Positions 32,181 through 41,222 of a stretch of DNA of 64,000 nucleotides are shown here, piece by piece. Position 1 is the stretch's first letter. Every line of letters begins with the position of its first letter. Below the pieces are notes generated by a model. The model did no database searches. It saw only the letters and a list, made by a program, of their open reading frames with translations, and was not told the DNA's origin. Source of the stretch: an uncultured Kordia sp. GTDB lineage: Bacteria; Bacteroidota; Bacteroidia; Flavobacteriales; Flavobacteriaceae. The stretch is taken from the NCBI RefSeq assembly GCF_947496985.1, contig NZ_CANMEZ010000011.1:103927-167926 (forward strand), read 5' to 3'. A program made the translations under genes and the position numbers.

Positions 32181-33590
32181 ATGAAGATTGAACAAATTTA
32201 TACAGGTTGCCTTGCACAAGGTGCTTATTATATAGAATCCAATGGAGAAGTTGCCATTATTGACCCTTTGCGGGAAACCAAAGCTTATATTGAAAAGGCT
32301 AAAACAAATAATGCAACGATCAAATATGTTTTTGAAACTCATTTTCATGCAGATTTTGTTTCTGGCCATATTGATTTAGCCAAAGCAACTGGTGCAACAA
32401 TAATTTTTGGACCAAATGCAACTACAGATTACGATATATATACAGCAAAGGATAATGAAGTTTTTACAGTAGGAAACATCCAAATAAAAGTATTACATAC
32501 GCCTGGCCATACATTAGAATCTACAACGTATTTACTAATTGATGAAAACGGAAAAGAACATGCTATCTTTTCAGGTGACACTTTATTTTTAGGTGATGTA
32601 GGAAGACCAGACTTGGCTATTAAATCTGACTTAACAAAAGAAGATTTAGCAGGAATGTTATTCGATTCACTACGAACGAAAATTATGCCGCTTGCAGATG
32701 ATATTATTGTATATCCTGCTCATGGCGCTGGTTCTGCTTGTGGAAAAAATCTTAGTAAAGAAACTGTCGGTATTCTTGGAGAGCAAAAGAAAACAAATTA
32801 TGCTTTGCGTGCTGACATGACGAAAGAAGAATTTGTAAAAGAAGTGTTAGATGGTATCGCACCACCACCACAATATTTTTCAAAAAACGCCATGATGAAT
32901 AAATCTGGATATACTGCTTTTGAAACAGTATTAGAAAAAGGAAATGTTCCATTAACTCCAGAAGCTTTTGAAGCTATTGCTAATGAAAACAATACATTAG
33001 TATTGGATGTTCGTCCGCAGAAAGATTTCTTATCAGCACACATTCCAAATAGTATTTTTATTGGTTTAAATGGAAGTTTTGCTCCTTGGGTTGGTGCCTT
33101 AATCACTGATTTACAACAACCAATTCTATTAATCGTTCCTAAAGGAAAATCTGCGGAAGCAGTTACACGTCTTTCACGTGTTGGATACGACAATACGCTT
33201 GGATATTTAGAAGGCGGAATTGACACCTGGAAAGCTTCTGGGAGAGAAACTGCTAGTATTACTTCTATCTCAGCAAATGAGTTTGCAAATCGTTTTAAAA
33301 AGAATACTTTAAACGTATTAGATGTTCGTAAAGATGGAGAATACAAAGCAAAGCATATTGAAAACGTACAACATTTCGCACTAGATTATATAGACAAAAA
33401 CATGAGCGAAATTGATCCTAATAAAGCATATCATATTCATTGTGCAGGAGGTTATCGTTCTGTAATTGCTGCTTCTATACTAAAAGCACGCGGCTTTCAT
33501 AAAGTAACAGATGTTGCTGGCGGATTTGGAGCTATTAAAAAAACTGATTTACCGTTAACGGAATTTGTTTGCCCTTCTACCCTTTCATAA
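32181..33590 (+). CDS. metallo-beta-lactamase-fold persulfide dioxygenase fused to two rhodanese domains
   Basis: A 469-residue protein from the ATG at 32181. The MBL domain (1-245) has THFHADFVSGH, HTPGHTLEST and FSGDTLFLGDVGRPDL, the iron-binding set of ETHE1/Blh-type persulfide dioxygenases that oxidise glutathione persulfide to sulfite. The first rhodanese (about 260-355) has LLIVPKGKSAE where the catalytic Cys should be, so it is inactive. The second (about 370-465) keeps HCAGGYRS with its active Cys. Sulfide detoxification in the cytoplasm is the expected role. Monocistronic, with a hairpin at 33611. Confidence 0.88.
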   Translation: MKIEQIYTGCLAQGAYYIESNGEVAIIDPLRETKAYIEKAKTNNATIKYVFETHFHADFVSGHIDLAKATGATIIFGPNATTDYDIYTAKDNEVFTVGNIQIKVLHTPGHTLESTTYLLIDENGKEHAIFSGDTLFLGDVGRPDLAIKSDLTKEDLAGMLFDSLRTKIMPLADDIIVYPAHGAGSACGKNLSKETVGILGEQKKTNYALRADMTKEEFVKEVLDGIAPPPQYFSKNAMMNKSGYTAFETVLEKGNVPLTPEAFEAIANENNTLVLDVRPQKDFLSAHIPNSIFIGLNGSFAPWVGALITDLQQPILLIVPKGKSAEAVTRLSRVGYDNTLGYLEGGIDTWKASGRETASITSISANEFANRFKKNTLNVLDVRKDGEYKAKHIENVQHFALDYIDKNMSEIDPNKAYHIHCAGGYRSVIAASILKARGFHKVTDVAGGFGAIKKTDLPLTEFVCPSTLS

Positions 33591-33610
33591 AGTAGGCAAA
33601 CTATAGGTAT

Positions 33611-33646
33611 AAGATCCTTTTCATTTCAATATGGAAAGGATTTTTT
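33611..33646 (+). terminator. terminator after persulfide dioxygenase gene
   Basis: ATCCTTTTC / GGAAAGGAT imperfect hairpin followed by TTTTTTTA. Confidence 0.65.
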
Positions 33647-33720
33647 TATAATTAGATTCAACTTTCCCAAAATTACCATTCATTTTCTTTTCTGCACTAT
33701 TTATCAAATGTGACACACCA

Positions 33721-33728
33721 TACTTTTG
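33721..33728 (+). promoter_or_regulatory. -7 promoter element of the SDR gene
   Basis: TACTTTTG (TAnnTTTG) 40 bases before the SDR start. The -33 element is not clear. Confidence 0.4.
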
Positions 33729-33768
33729 TTCTGTTCAAAAAAAGTATCACAAATAAAAACATATAAAT

Positions 33769-34518
33769 ATGAGCAAAAGAGCATTAATTATAGGCGGAAG
33801 CAGTGGAATTGGTAGAGCAACTGCACAAAATTTATTAAACGAAGGTGTAGAAGTTCACGTTGTAGGAACCAACCCTTCAAAATTAGAAGCTTTTAAAAAT
33901 GAAGTTTCAGGAAATTTGCATACACATCAAGTAGATATTACTAATACAACACAGGTAAATGCATTAAACGAAAAAATTAACGGACTCGATAATTTAGATT
34001 ATTTGGTAAATGCCTCAGGTATTTTTGGTCCAAAACCATTTTTAGATCATACGGTTTCAGATTATGACTCGTATCAAGATTTAAATAGAGGTTTCTTCTT
34101 TATCACACAAGCTGCAGCTAAAAAAATGAGTACCTCCAATGGCGGAGCTATTGTAAATGTAGGTTCAATGTGGGCTAAGCAAGCTGTAAAAGCAACACCA
34201 TCTTCTGCATATTCTATGCAAAAAGCTGGTTTACATTCATTAACACAACATTTAGCAATGGAATTGGCAGATCATAAAATTCGTGTAAACGCAGTTTCAC
34301 CTGCTGTTGTAGAAACTCCTGTGTACGAAAGTGTTTTTGGTGGAAAACAAGAAGCTCATGATGCGTTGCAAAATTTTCATGGCTTTCATCCTATTGGACG
34401 TAATGGGAAAGCACAAGATGTTGCGGATACTATTTCCTATTTACTTTCAGATAAAGCTGGTTGGGTTACTGGTGCTATTTGGGATACAGATGGTGGTGTT
34501 ATGTCAGGTAGAAACTAA
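33769..34518 (+). CDS. short-chain dehydrogenase/reductase
   Basis: A 249-residue classical SDR: cofactor loop [10 protein letters not shown] near 8-17 (NAD(P)-binding TGxxxGxG class), NASG near 84, VGSMWA near 127 with the Ser, YSMQKAG near 148 with catalytic Tyr and Lys, and the end [15 protein letters not shown]. Substrate cannot be read. It is followed by a hairpin and then by AhpD-like, amine-oxidase and AraC genes on the same strand, which may form one inducible set. Confidence 0.9.
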   Translation: MSKRALIIGGSSGIGRATAQNLLNEGVEVHVVGTNPSKLEAFKNEVSGNLHTHQVDITNTTQVNALNEKINGLDNLDYLVNASGIFGPKPFLDHTVSDYDSYQDLNRGFFFITQAAAKKMSTSNGGAIVNVGSMWAKQAVKATPSSAYSMQKAGLHSLTQHLAMELADHKIRVNAVSPAVVETPVYESVFGGKQEAHDALQNFHGFHPIGRNGKAQDVADTISYLLSDKAGWVTGAIWDTDGGVMSGRN

Positions 34519-34537
34519 ACTTCTAAAATTTATATCG

Positions 34538-34570
34538 AAAGCAAAGTTTTATAGGACTTTGCTTTTTTTA
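34538..34570 (+). terminator. terminator after SDR gene
   Basis: AAAGCAAAGT / ACTTTGCTTT around TTTATAGG, then T's. It separates the SDR from the AhpD-like gene, at least partly. Confidence 0.75.
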
Positions 34571-34590
34571 CACTCAAAAAATAAGTACTT

Positions 34591-34896
34591 ATGTATGATA
34601 TGAAAAATCTAAAGCAATTAGGTGCTTTAGGAAAAAATGCAGCGCCTGCTATGAAAGCATTTCAACAACTAGATCAGGCTGCTTTAGGTGATGGAGTCAT
34701 CCCAAAAAAATATAAAGAATTAATGGCAATAGCAGTCGCATTAACAACACAATGTCCGTATTGCTTAGAAATTCATAAAAAACATGCTGCTGAAGCCGGA
34801 GCTACACAAGAAGAACTTGCCGAAGTTACTTTTATTACTGCCGCTTTGCGCGCTGGTGCAGCTGTAGTACACGGTACACATTTAATGGAACACTAA
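34591..34896 (+). CDS. AhpD-like carboxymuconolactone decarboxylase family protein
   Basis: A 101-residue helical protein with CPYCLEIHKKHA near 51-62, the CxxC...H redox centre of AhpD-type members, and the family's KYKELMAIAVALTTQ before it. Such proteins reduce peroxides or act as gamma-carboxymuconolactone decarboxylase relatives. The stop overlaps the next start (TAATG), which ties it to the amine oxidase; removal of the peroxide made by that oxidase is a reasonable job. Confidence 0.85.
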   Translation: MYDMKNLKQLGALGKNAAPAMKAFQQLDQAALGDGVIPKKYKELMAIAVALTTQCPYCLEIHKKHAAEAGATQEELAEVTFITAALRAGAAVVHGTHLMEH

Positions 34897-35945
34897 TGAA
34901 ACAAATAACTGCAACATATATTATTGTTGGTGCAGGCTTATCAGGTCTCACTACTGCTTATGCGCTTCATCAGCAAGGTGAGACTGATATTATTATTTTG
35001 GAAGCCAGAGATCGTATTGGTGGACGAATTTTAACAAAAGATGGAATTGATTTTGGAGCAACTTGGTTTCAGAATCATCATGAGCATGTTACTACAATTT
35101 TAGACCATTTACATATTAAAAAGTTTCATCAATATAGTGAAGGAAAAAGTGTGTTGGTATACAATTCAATGGCGCCAGCTCATTATTTTGAAAATGATCC
35201 AAGTTATCCTGCCGCATATAGAATTGCAGGTGGTTCACTTGCAATGATTCAAGCTTTAGCAACAATTCATCAAGAGAGAATTTACACAAATACCAAGGTT
35301 TCACATATTGAAGAAATAGAAAATCAAATTGTATTAACGACAAATCAAGGCGAATTTAAAGCTGCAAAAGTTATTGTCACAGTACCACCAAGAATTGCTT
35401 CACAAATTACATTTACACCAAAATTATCAAACTCTTTAATGAAAAGTATGGAAAATACGCATACATGGATGAGTAATGCAATGAAAGTTGGTTTGACATT
35501 TAAAAAACCTTTTTGGAAAGCCAAGCAAATGTCGGGCACTTTAATTGGTCAAATTGGTTGTGTTACTGAATTGTATGATCATTGTTGCGCTAAAGAAGAA
35601 ACTTTTGCTTTAATGGGTTTTGTAAATGAAGCGTTGCGCGATGTTTCTCCCGAAGAACGTAAATCGCGTATTTTAGAGCATTTGCAAAAATATTTAGGCA
35701 ATGAAGTTTTAGAATACCTAACCTATGAAGAAAAAGACTGGTCGCAAGATGTATTTACAAATACTGATGCGGTAAAATCTATTTATATGAGTCCGAGATA
35801 CGGAAATCCTGCATTTCAAGAAACATACCTTAATAACAAACTACTGTTTTCAGGAGCCGAAACCTCTCCTATTCATGGCGGTTATATGGACGGAGCAATA
35901 TATAGCGGTTTTAATGCGGCAAAGAAATTTATAGCACAAGATTAA
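34896..35945 (+). CDS. FAD-dependent amine oxidase
   Basis: A 349-residue flavoprotein. FAD site IIVGAGLSGLTTAYALHQQG near 8-27 and LEARDRIGGRI near 34-44; the C-terminal flavin motif ETSPIHGGYMDGAIYSGFNA closes the chain, as in monoamine-oxidase-family enzymes. Rather short for the family (usually about 450), but both FAD motifs are intact. No signal peptide. It overlaps the AhpD-like gene by one base and would produce hydrogen peroxide. Confidence 0.85.
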   Translation: MKQITATYIIVGAGLSGLTTAYALHQQGETDIIILEARDRIGGRILTKDGIDFGATWFQNHHEHVTTILDHLHIKKFHQYSEGKSVLVYNSMAPAHYFENDPSYPAAYRIAGGSLAMIQALATIHQERIYTNTKVSHIEEIENQIVLTTNQGEFKAAKVIVTVPPRIASQITFTPKLSNSLMKSMENTHTWMSNAMKVGLTFKKPFWKAKQMSGTLIGQIGCVTELYDHCCAKEETFALMGFVNEALRDVSPEERKSRILEHLQKYLGNEVLEYLTYEEKDWSQDVFTNTDAVKSIYMSPRYGNPAFQETYLNNKLLFSGAETSPIHGGYMDGAIYSGFNAAKKFIAQD

Positions 35946-35992
35946 ATATTGAAAAGTTATTGTATTTTTAAAATGAATTCGAAACGTATCAT

Positions 35993-36868
35993 TTGAAAGA
36001 TTTTAAAACCAGAATAGAAAAATATCATCTTCATAAAGCGCATCCTGAAAAGCTTCAATTTGAAATTTATGATTTGCATGAATACCGTAAACGAAGTGCT
36101 GAAAAAGCTGCCGTTGCACATTCACATAGTTATTATCAAATTATTTGGTTTTTTGATAATGAAGGCACGCATCATGTTGATTTTGAATCGTATAAAATTC
36201 AAAAGAATATGATCTTTTTTATTTCTAAAGATCGCGTACATGCTTTTGATGATAATTTAGATATAAATGGTTGGCTTATTCATTTTAACGAAAGTTTTTT
36301 TATGCACACAGATGTTGATGTATTTTTGAAGCATAACATTTTTAACGCACAAGAAAATCCTTGTTATAGCATTGATGATGAAACTGCCGAAACTGCAAGT
36401 TTATATATGAAATTGATGCGAAAAGAATTATTGCAAAGGCATCAGTTTGGTTATGAAGATACCATTCGGTTTTCATTAAAATCATTGTTGATCAATTTGG
36501 AACGTGTTCATCAAAAGAATCTACAGAAACAATTATCATTTACAAATCATTACGAATTACAATTTGTACACTATAAAGAGTTGGTAGAAGAAAATTATAA
36601 AAAAGGACTTTCGGTGAAAGCATATGCAGATTTACTCCATATTTCATCTAAAACTTTGAATACAATTACAAAAAAAATGGCTGAGAAATCTGCTTCACAA
36701 ATCATTACAGATCGTGTTATTTTACAAGCAAAACGATTGTTGAAGTTTACCTCACTTCAAATTGGTGAAATTGCTTTTAGAATAGGTTTTGAAGATCCTT
36801 CATATTTTGTAAAATACTTCAAACGACAGGTTGGCTCTGCTCCTAATCATTATAGAAATGAGATTTAA
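35993..36868 (+). CDS. AraC-family transcriptional regulator
   Basis: A 291-residue regulator: N-terminal cupin-like sensing domain (HSHSYYQIIWFFDNEGTHHV, MIFFISKDRVHAFDD) and C-terminal two-HTH AraC domain (LSVKAYADLLHISSKTLNTI, RLLKFTSLQIGEIAFRIGFE, PSYFVKYFKRQVGSAPNHYR). I use TTG at 35993 because no in-frame ATG fits: an in-frame stop (TAA) lies upstream and an ATG at 35972 is in another frame. Probably controls the adjacent SDR/AhpD/amine oxidase genes. Confidence 0.85.
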   Translation: MKDFKTRIEKYHLHKAHPEKLQFEIYDLHEYRKRSAEKAAVAHSHSYYQIIWFFDNEGTHHVDFESYKIQKNMIFFISKDRVHAFDDNLDINGWLIHFNESFFMHTDVDVFLKHNIFNAQENPCYSIDDETAETASLYMKLMRKELLQRHQFGYEDTIRFSLKSLLINLERVHQKNLQKQLSFTNHYELQFVHYKELVEENYKKGLSVKAYADLLHISSKTLNTITKKMAEKSASQIITDRVILQAKRLLKFTSLQIGEIAFRIGFEDPSYFVKYFKRQVGSAPNHYRNEI

Positions 36869-36940
36869 AAGCTCCACATTTCTGTGAAGCTAAATTATAT
36901 GAAGAGCGAATCTATAGTACGCTTTTTTATGGTTACTATA

Positions 36941-37174
36941 TTATTTCCAATAATTATTTGCTGCGGAAACAGTCTGAAAATTAACGGCTATTACATGAGA
37001 AGCCATCGTAAGACCTGTTGTATTATTTGCATATTCTGGACGTAATTTTTTTAAAACTTCCATATCTGGCTGTATTGATTTTACGCCCATTCTTGAGAGT
37101 TTTATGGCAAGTTCATATCCTTCTTGTGGTGTTACTGTTTGTAGGCTATGTAGCCATATTTCTTTTTGTTCCAT
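36941..37174 (-). CDS. small hypothetical protein (77 aa)
   Basis: A 77-residue soluble protein: MEQKEIWLHSLQTVTPQEGY, IKLSRMGVKSI, EVLKKLRPEYANNTTGLTMA. No motif recognised. It has a plausible -7 element TAGTTTTG on the - strand at 37197-37204, 23 bases upstream, which supports a real gene. It stands next to the interrupted AraC gene and may be its target. Confidence 0.55.
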   Translation of the reverse strand: MEQKEIWLHSLQTVTPQEGYELAIKLSRMGVKSIQPDMEVLKKLRPEYANNTTGLTMASHVIAVNFQTVSAANNYWK

Positions 37175-37196
37175 AGTATTATTTTAAAGTTTAAAA

Positions 37197-37204
37197 CAAA
37201 ACTA
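37197..37204 (-). promoter_or_regulatory. -7 element of the 77-aa gene
   Basis: TAGTTTTG on the - strand, 23 bases from the start codon. No -33 match. Confidence 0.4.
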
Positions 37205-37254
37205 CTATGCACATTACTTTGTATTTAAGGACGATTGAACCAAAACATGGACAA

Positions 37255-38097
37255 TTAAACCAATCTGTTGTTTTTTAGTTGTTTCCGAAATTCTTTAGGA
37301 GAGATATTCGTATGTTTTTTAAAGACTCTACTAAAATATAAAGGATCATTATAACCTACTTCATATGCAATATCTTTAATAGAAATATTGGTTAGGAACA
37401 GCTTGTTTTTTGCACTTGCAATACGTTTCAGGTTAAGCAATGTTACAAAGCTATTTTGAAAATATTTTTTACATAATCTATTAAACGTAGAAATCGAGAC
37501 CTCAATTTTTTTTGCGTAAAATTCTACAGATGATTCTTTTATAAAATATATTTCAATCAGTTTTTCAATTTGATAATGTATATTTTCTTTTTTTACTGAT
37601 TCAATTTCTTGCTTTCTCTTTTTACAACGAACTGCTTTTATTAAAAACATTTTTAATTGACTGGACACCATATCTAATTGCCCAATTTCTTTATTAAATA
37701 ATTCAGATTGAATATTTAAATGGAACGTAGATAAATTATTAAATTCGCTTTGAGAACATCGCAATAAAGCATCATTCATAAAGTTATTGAATAATAATCC
37801 TTAGCAACCAATATCTTTTGCATGGATATCTATACAGAAAAAGTCAGGGTGAAATTGAATGAACACACATTCAAAACTTCCTTCTAGTTGTAACTTTTGA
37901 TAGGGATAATAAAATAATATATTTTTATCTATAACTTTTATCTCTTTTGTATCAATAGTCAATTTAGCGTCAGCTTTATTAAAGAAGAAGACTCCATAGA
38001 AATTCGGATTATCAGGCAACAAAGGAAATGTATTATTAACGAGAGTAGTAACCGTTATTATTTTCTCATTCTTTTTATTGTAGAGTGCATGTGTCAT
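37255..38097 (-). pseudogene. AraC-family regulator interrupted by one in-frame stop
   Basis: The - strand frame runs from the ATG at 38097 to 37255 without a frameshift but has a TAA at 37801-37803. The first part (98 residues; ILFYYPYQKLQLEG, FIQFHPDFFCIDIHAKDIGC) is the AraC sensing domain. After the stop the same frame continues GLLFNNFMNDALL and a complete HTH domain (SSVEFYAKKIEVSISTFNRL, IKDIAYEVGYNDPLYFSRVF, TNISPKEFRKQL). Relatives normally have GCNGLLFNN, so one codon (probably Asn) became stop. A restart at the ATG at 37779 could still give a free DNA-binding half. Confidence 0.8.
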
Positions 38098-38098
38098 T

Positions 38099-38123
38099 TG
38101 TAACTAGTTGTTACACAAATTTA
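38099..38123 (-). promoter_or_regulatory. promoter and palindrome of the interrupted AraC gene
   Basis: TAAATTTG (-7) on the - strand at 38116-38123, directly followed by TGTAAC-N5-GTTACA (38099-38115), a perfect inverted repeat between promoter and start codon. It may be an operator, possibly for self-control. Confidence 0.5.
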
Positions 38124-38180
38124 TTTCATTTATATATATGATAATTATTTTTCAATTGTTTTCATCTATATATAAATAGC

Positions 38181-38206
38181 AAAAAGGCGCTGGTTAGGCG
38201 CCTTTT
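38181..38206 (-). terminator. terminator of M57-type protease gene
   Basis: AAAAGGCGC / GCGCCTTTT hairpin with T's on the - strand, about 60 bases after the protease stop. Confidence 0.8.
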
Positions 38207-38266
38207 CTATGTTAAAAATCTCTCTGACTTTTTATTTATTATTATATATACGGTACTATATTCTTA

Positions 38267-39109
38267 TTAATATAAGTACTCTAACGCAATTCTATCGTTA
38301 TTATTAAACTCTCCGTCAACACCTGAGTTGAAACAAGCTAACATTAATGAAGTTGGGTCATATCCTGTTGGAGTTCCTGGAATGTGAACTGCTCCATCTG
38401 GATTTGCACTTTCTCCTGATTGTCCACAACTTTGTCTGCTGAACCAGTCAGTGTGACGTAACCCTACTGAATGTCCTATTTCGTGTCCAATAACGTGCTC
38501 ATTTACGTTAGTATTATAGTTATCCATTCCTGAGAAAATTTGAACCCACTTGTATGGATTTCCTCCTGAAGGGAAACCAGCTACACCACCAGCTTGTCCG
38601 TTAGGAACTCTGTATACTACGATATCATATGATTGATAGTTAGTTCCAAATGTAAGCGTGAATGTTAAGCTAATATTTAATGCATTGTAATTGTTAATTG
38701 CCCATTGAAGTGCTGTTTGCATGTTACTTGACAAACCGTATCCACCTCCACCAGTGTAACCAATTACACGGATAGTTCTATTTTGAGATACCAAATTGTT
38801 TGTTCTGTACTGCTCACTACCAGTTCCATCTCCTAATTCCATGTTCATTAATTGATCATGAGACATTACAATATCTCCTTCAATTAAATACGCTTGTTCT
38901 TCAGTTCCGTCTGGTTTTATGATGTTTGATTCTTGTAAATCATCTGTGTTAAAATAAAGAGAGCTTGCTTTTTCTAAAACGTCTTGTGAAATTCCAACTG
39001 CTTCTGCTTGCTCCTCATCTACAACACTAGCTGTATCTTTTGTACATGATACAACCGTAATACCCATAGCTAGGGCTAATACTAAGGTTAAGTTTTTAAA
39101 ATTTTTCAT
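38267..39109 (-). CDS. M57-type zinc metalloprotease lipoprotein
   Basis: A 280-residue lipoprotein (leader MKNFKNLTLVLALAMGITVV then SC). The propeptide-like region 25-110 contains EQAYLIEGDIVMSHDQL. The catalytic part has HVIGHEIGHSVGLRHTDW near 207-224, a long HExxHxxGxxH zinc site, in the dual-action HEIGH (M57) class, and an autolysis-like VLALAC-free tail. Also TIRVIGYTGGGGYGLSSNMQ and PNGQAGGVAGFPSGG. Probably surface-exposed and secreted as a precursor. It has a -7 element at 39166 and its own terminator. Confidence 0.85.
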   Translation of the reverse strand: MKNFKNLTLVLALAMGITVVSCTKDTASVVDEEQAEAVGISQDVLEKASSLYFNTDDLQESNIIKPDGTEEQAYLIEGDIVMSHDQLMNMELGDGTGSEQYRTNNLVSQNRTIRVIGYTGGGGYGLSSNMQTALQWAINNYNALNISLTFTLTFGTNYQSYDIVVYRVPNGQAGGVAGFPSGGNPYKWVQIFSGMDNYNTNVNEHVIGHEIGHSVGLRHTDWFSRQSCGQSGESANPDGAVHIPGTPTGYDPTSLMLACFNSGVDGEFNNNDRIALEYLY

Positions 39110-39165
39110 TTTTAAAAGTTTTTGGTTTATGTTAATTAAAGTTTGGAGCGATTTTTAACACATGC

Positions 39166-39173
39166 CAAAAGTA
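39166..39173 (-). promoter_or_regulatory. -7 element of M57-type protease gene
   Basis: TACTTTTG on the - strand, about 57 bases before the start codon; a TTG lies 21 bases further up, slightly off the usual 19. Confidence 0.45.
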
Positions 39174-39271
39174 AGAATTAGATTGATAAATTGCCAACAA
39201 AATGTTAAAAAAACTAAAAATGCTTAAGAAATTAACACATTTTATAGGTTTTGTTAAATATTTTTCAAAAA

Positions 39272-39303
39272 AAAAGAGCACTCTTAAAAAGCGCTCTTTT
39301 TTC
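39272..39303 (-). terminator. terminator of the clpS operon
   Basis: AAAAGAGC / GCTCTTTT hairpin, T-rich on the - strand, 28 bases past the clpS stop. Confidence 0.75.
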
Positions 39304-39330
39304 TATTGTACTAAAAATCTTTATGTTGTA

Positions 39331-39606
39331 CTAAATAATTTCTGCTGAAAGTCCAGCTTGTAATAATTTACTACATCTTGGTTTCAATTCTTCATATTGT
39401 CCAGTTTTTACTGTACATTTCCCTTTGTAATGAACAATTATTGAACATTGTTCAGCTTGTTCTGCCGTATGGTCACAGGCATATATTAAGGTCTGAATCA
39501 CATGATCAAATGTATTTACATCATCGTTATACAAAACAATTTCATTATTCTTTTGTATATCTTCTAGTGTTAATATTTGTTCTTCAACTTTCTCTTGCGT
39601 ACTCAT
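39331..39606 (-). CDS. clpS: ClpS adaptor of the Clp protease
   Basis: A 91-residue protein from the ATG at 39606 (a TTG two codons earlier is less likely). EIVLYNDDVNTFDHVIQTLI near 24-43 is the N-degron binding segment, followed by AEQCSIIVHYKGKCTVKTG, the ClpS fold. ClpS delivers N-end-rule substrates to ClpA/ClpC. It follows prmA by 10 bases in the operon order tpiA-prmA-clpS that is widespread in Bacteroidota. Confidence 0.93.
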   Translation of the reverse strand: MSTQEKVEEQILTLEDIQKNNEIVLYNDDVNTFDHVIQTLIYACDHTAEQAEQCSIIVHYKGKCTVKTGQYEELKPRCSKLLQAGLSAEII

Positions 39607-39616
39607 AGTCAATATT

Positions 39617-40456
39617 TTACTGCGAAATTACAAATTTTAAAGCAACCCAATTATTTTTTTCGAGCTTATCCACTAATTTTAACTTGTTTTTAGCACATTC
39701 CTCCGTAATAATTGGAATATCTTCTGTGTAAAATCCGCTTAGAAATAAAACACCATCCGAAGGTAAACATGCCGTATATTGATGTATATCATTTAGTAGA
39801 ATATTTCTATTAATGTTCGCTATAATAATATCATACTTTTTATCTTTTAATAAAGACACATCACCTTCATAGGTAGAAATGTGTTTGCAATTGTTGCGTT
39901 CTACATTTTCCAATGTATTTAAGTAACACCAATTATCAATATCAATAGCATCTAATGGTTGCGCTCCTCGCATCTCTGCCAGAATAGCTAAAACACCTGT
40001 TCCGCAACCCATATCGAGTACTTTTTTGTTCTTCACATCTGTTTTTAAAATGTGCTGCAACATCATATGTGTAGTTTCATGATGACCTGTTCCGAAACTC
40101 ATTTTAGGTTCTATGATGATATCATATGTTACAGATGGTTTTTCATGAAATGGTGCACGAACTACACATTCTCCATCAACTTCAATGGCTTCAAAGTTCT
40201 TTTCCCATTCTTCATTCCAATTGACTTGTGCAATTTCTTCGTGTTGATAACTGATTTGAAATTCTTTGTTTTCTAATATTTGAATGTTTTCTAAAATAGA
40301 AGCATTCCAGTCATCTTTTTGGATATATGCATTTACACCGTCTTCATTTTCTACAAAGCTTTCAAATCCTGCATAGCCCAATTCGGCAATCAGTATTTCT
40401 ACGCCAGGTTGTAGCGGTTGTACTTTAAATGTATATCCTATGTATGTTGTTGACAT
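39617..40456 (-). CDS. prmA: ribosomal protein L11 methyltransferase
   Basis: A 279-residue S-adenosylmethionine-dependent methyltransferase. The N-terminal substrate-recognition domain (ESFVENEDGVNAYI) is followed by EPKMSFGTGHHETTHMML near 130-147 and KVLDMGCGTGVLAILAEMRG near 162-181, the SAM site, with IIANINRNILLNDI as the NxN-type catalytic motif. Length and motifs match PrmA. Lies between tpiA (5-base gap) and clpS. Confidence 0.93.
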   Translation of the reverse strand: MSTTYIGYTFKVQPLQPGVEILIAELGYAGFESFVENEDGVNAYIQKDDWNASILENIQILENKEFQISYQHEEIAQVNWNEEWEKNFEAIEVDGECVVRAPFHEKPSVTYDIIIEPKMSFGTGHHETTHMMLQHILKTDVKNKKVLDMGCGTGVLAILAEMRGAQPLDAIDIDNWCYLNTLENVERNNCKHISTYEGDVSLLKDKKYDIIIANINRNILLNDIHQYTACLPSDGVLFLSGFYTEDIPIITEECAKNKLKLVDKLEKNNWVALKFVISQ

Positions 40457-40461
40457 TTAAT

Positions 40462-41211
40462 TTATATTGCATTTATAATTGCTACAAAATCTGCAGCTTT
40501 TAACGCTGCTCCACCGATCAATCCACCATCAACATCTTCTTTAGAAAAAATTTCGGCAGCATTTGCAGGTTTTACACTTCCTCCATATAATATAGAAACG
40601 TCATTTCCAACCTCATCTCCAAAAGCTTCAGAAACTATTTTTCTGATGAATGCGTGCATTTCTTGTGCTTGTTCAGGTGATGCTGTTTCTCCAGTTCCGA
40701 TTGCCCAAACTGGCTCGTATGCTAATACAATGTTTTTCCAGTTTTCTACTTTTAGATGAAATAGTGCATTTTTTAATTGTGCTTCTACTATTGCAAAATG
40801 ATTTTCTGCTTTACGATCTTCTAATTCTTCTCCAAAACAGAAAATAACTTCCATATCGTTTGCTAGAGCTGCATCAACTTTTGCTGCTAATAATTCGTCT
40901 ATTTCGCCAAAATATGCTCTACGTTCACTATGTCCTAGAATTACCGTATTTACACCTACGCTTTTTAGCATTTGTGCAGATACTTCTCCTGTATAAGCAC
41001 CTTTTTCAGCTTGATGCATATTTTGTGCAATTACTTCTATATTGTGTCCTTTTAATACAGTAAATGCTTGAAAAAGGTTTACAAACGTTGGTGCAATCAT
41101 CACACTAGCATCGGTGTTTGGCACTTGTGCTATTAAGTCGTTTAGTAATGCTTCCGTTTGTGAAAGATCATTGTTCATTTTCCAGTTTCCTGCAACTATT
41201 TTTCGTCTCAT
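40462..41211 (-). CDS. tpiA: triosephosphate isomerase
   Basis: A 249-residue TIM barrel. VAGNWKMNN near 5-13 (catalytic Lys), VILGHSERRAYFGE near 91-104 (catalytic His), AYEPVWAIGTGETASPEQAQ near 165-184 (catalytic Glu and phosphate loop 6) and ILYGGSVKPANA near 209-220 are intact. Glycolysis/gluconeogenesis, cytoplasmic. Same operon as prmA and clpS and 11 bases after the redoxin gene. Confidence 0.97.
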   Translation of the reverse strand: MRRKIVAGNWKMNNDLSQTEALLNDLIAQVPNTDASVMIAPTFVNLFQAFTVLKGHNIEVIAQNMHQAEKGAYTGEVSAQMLKSVGVNTVILGHSERRAYFGEIDELLAAKVDAALANDMEVIFCFGEELEDRKAENHFAIVEAQLKNALFHLKVENWKNIVLAYEPVWAIGTGETASPEQAQEMHAFIRKIVSEAFGDEVGNDVSILYGGSVKPANAAEIFSKEDVDGGLIGGAALKAADFVAIINAI

Positions 41212-41222
41212 GTCCTTTATTT

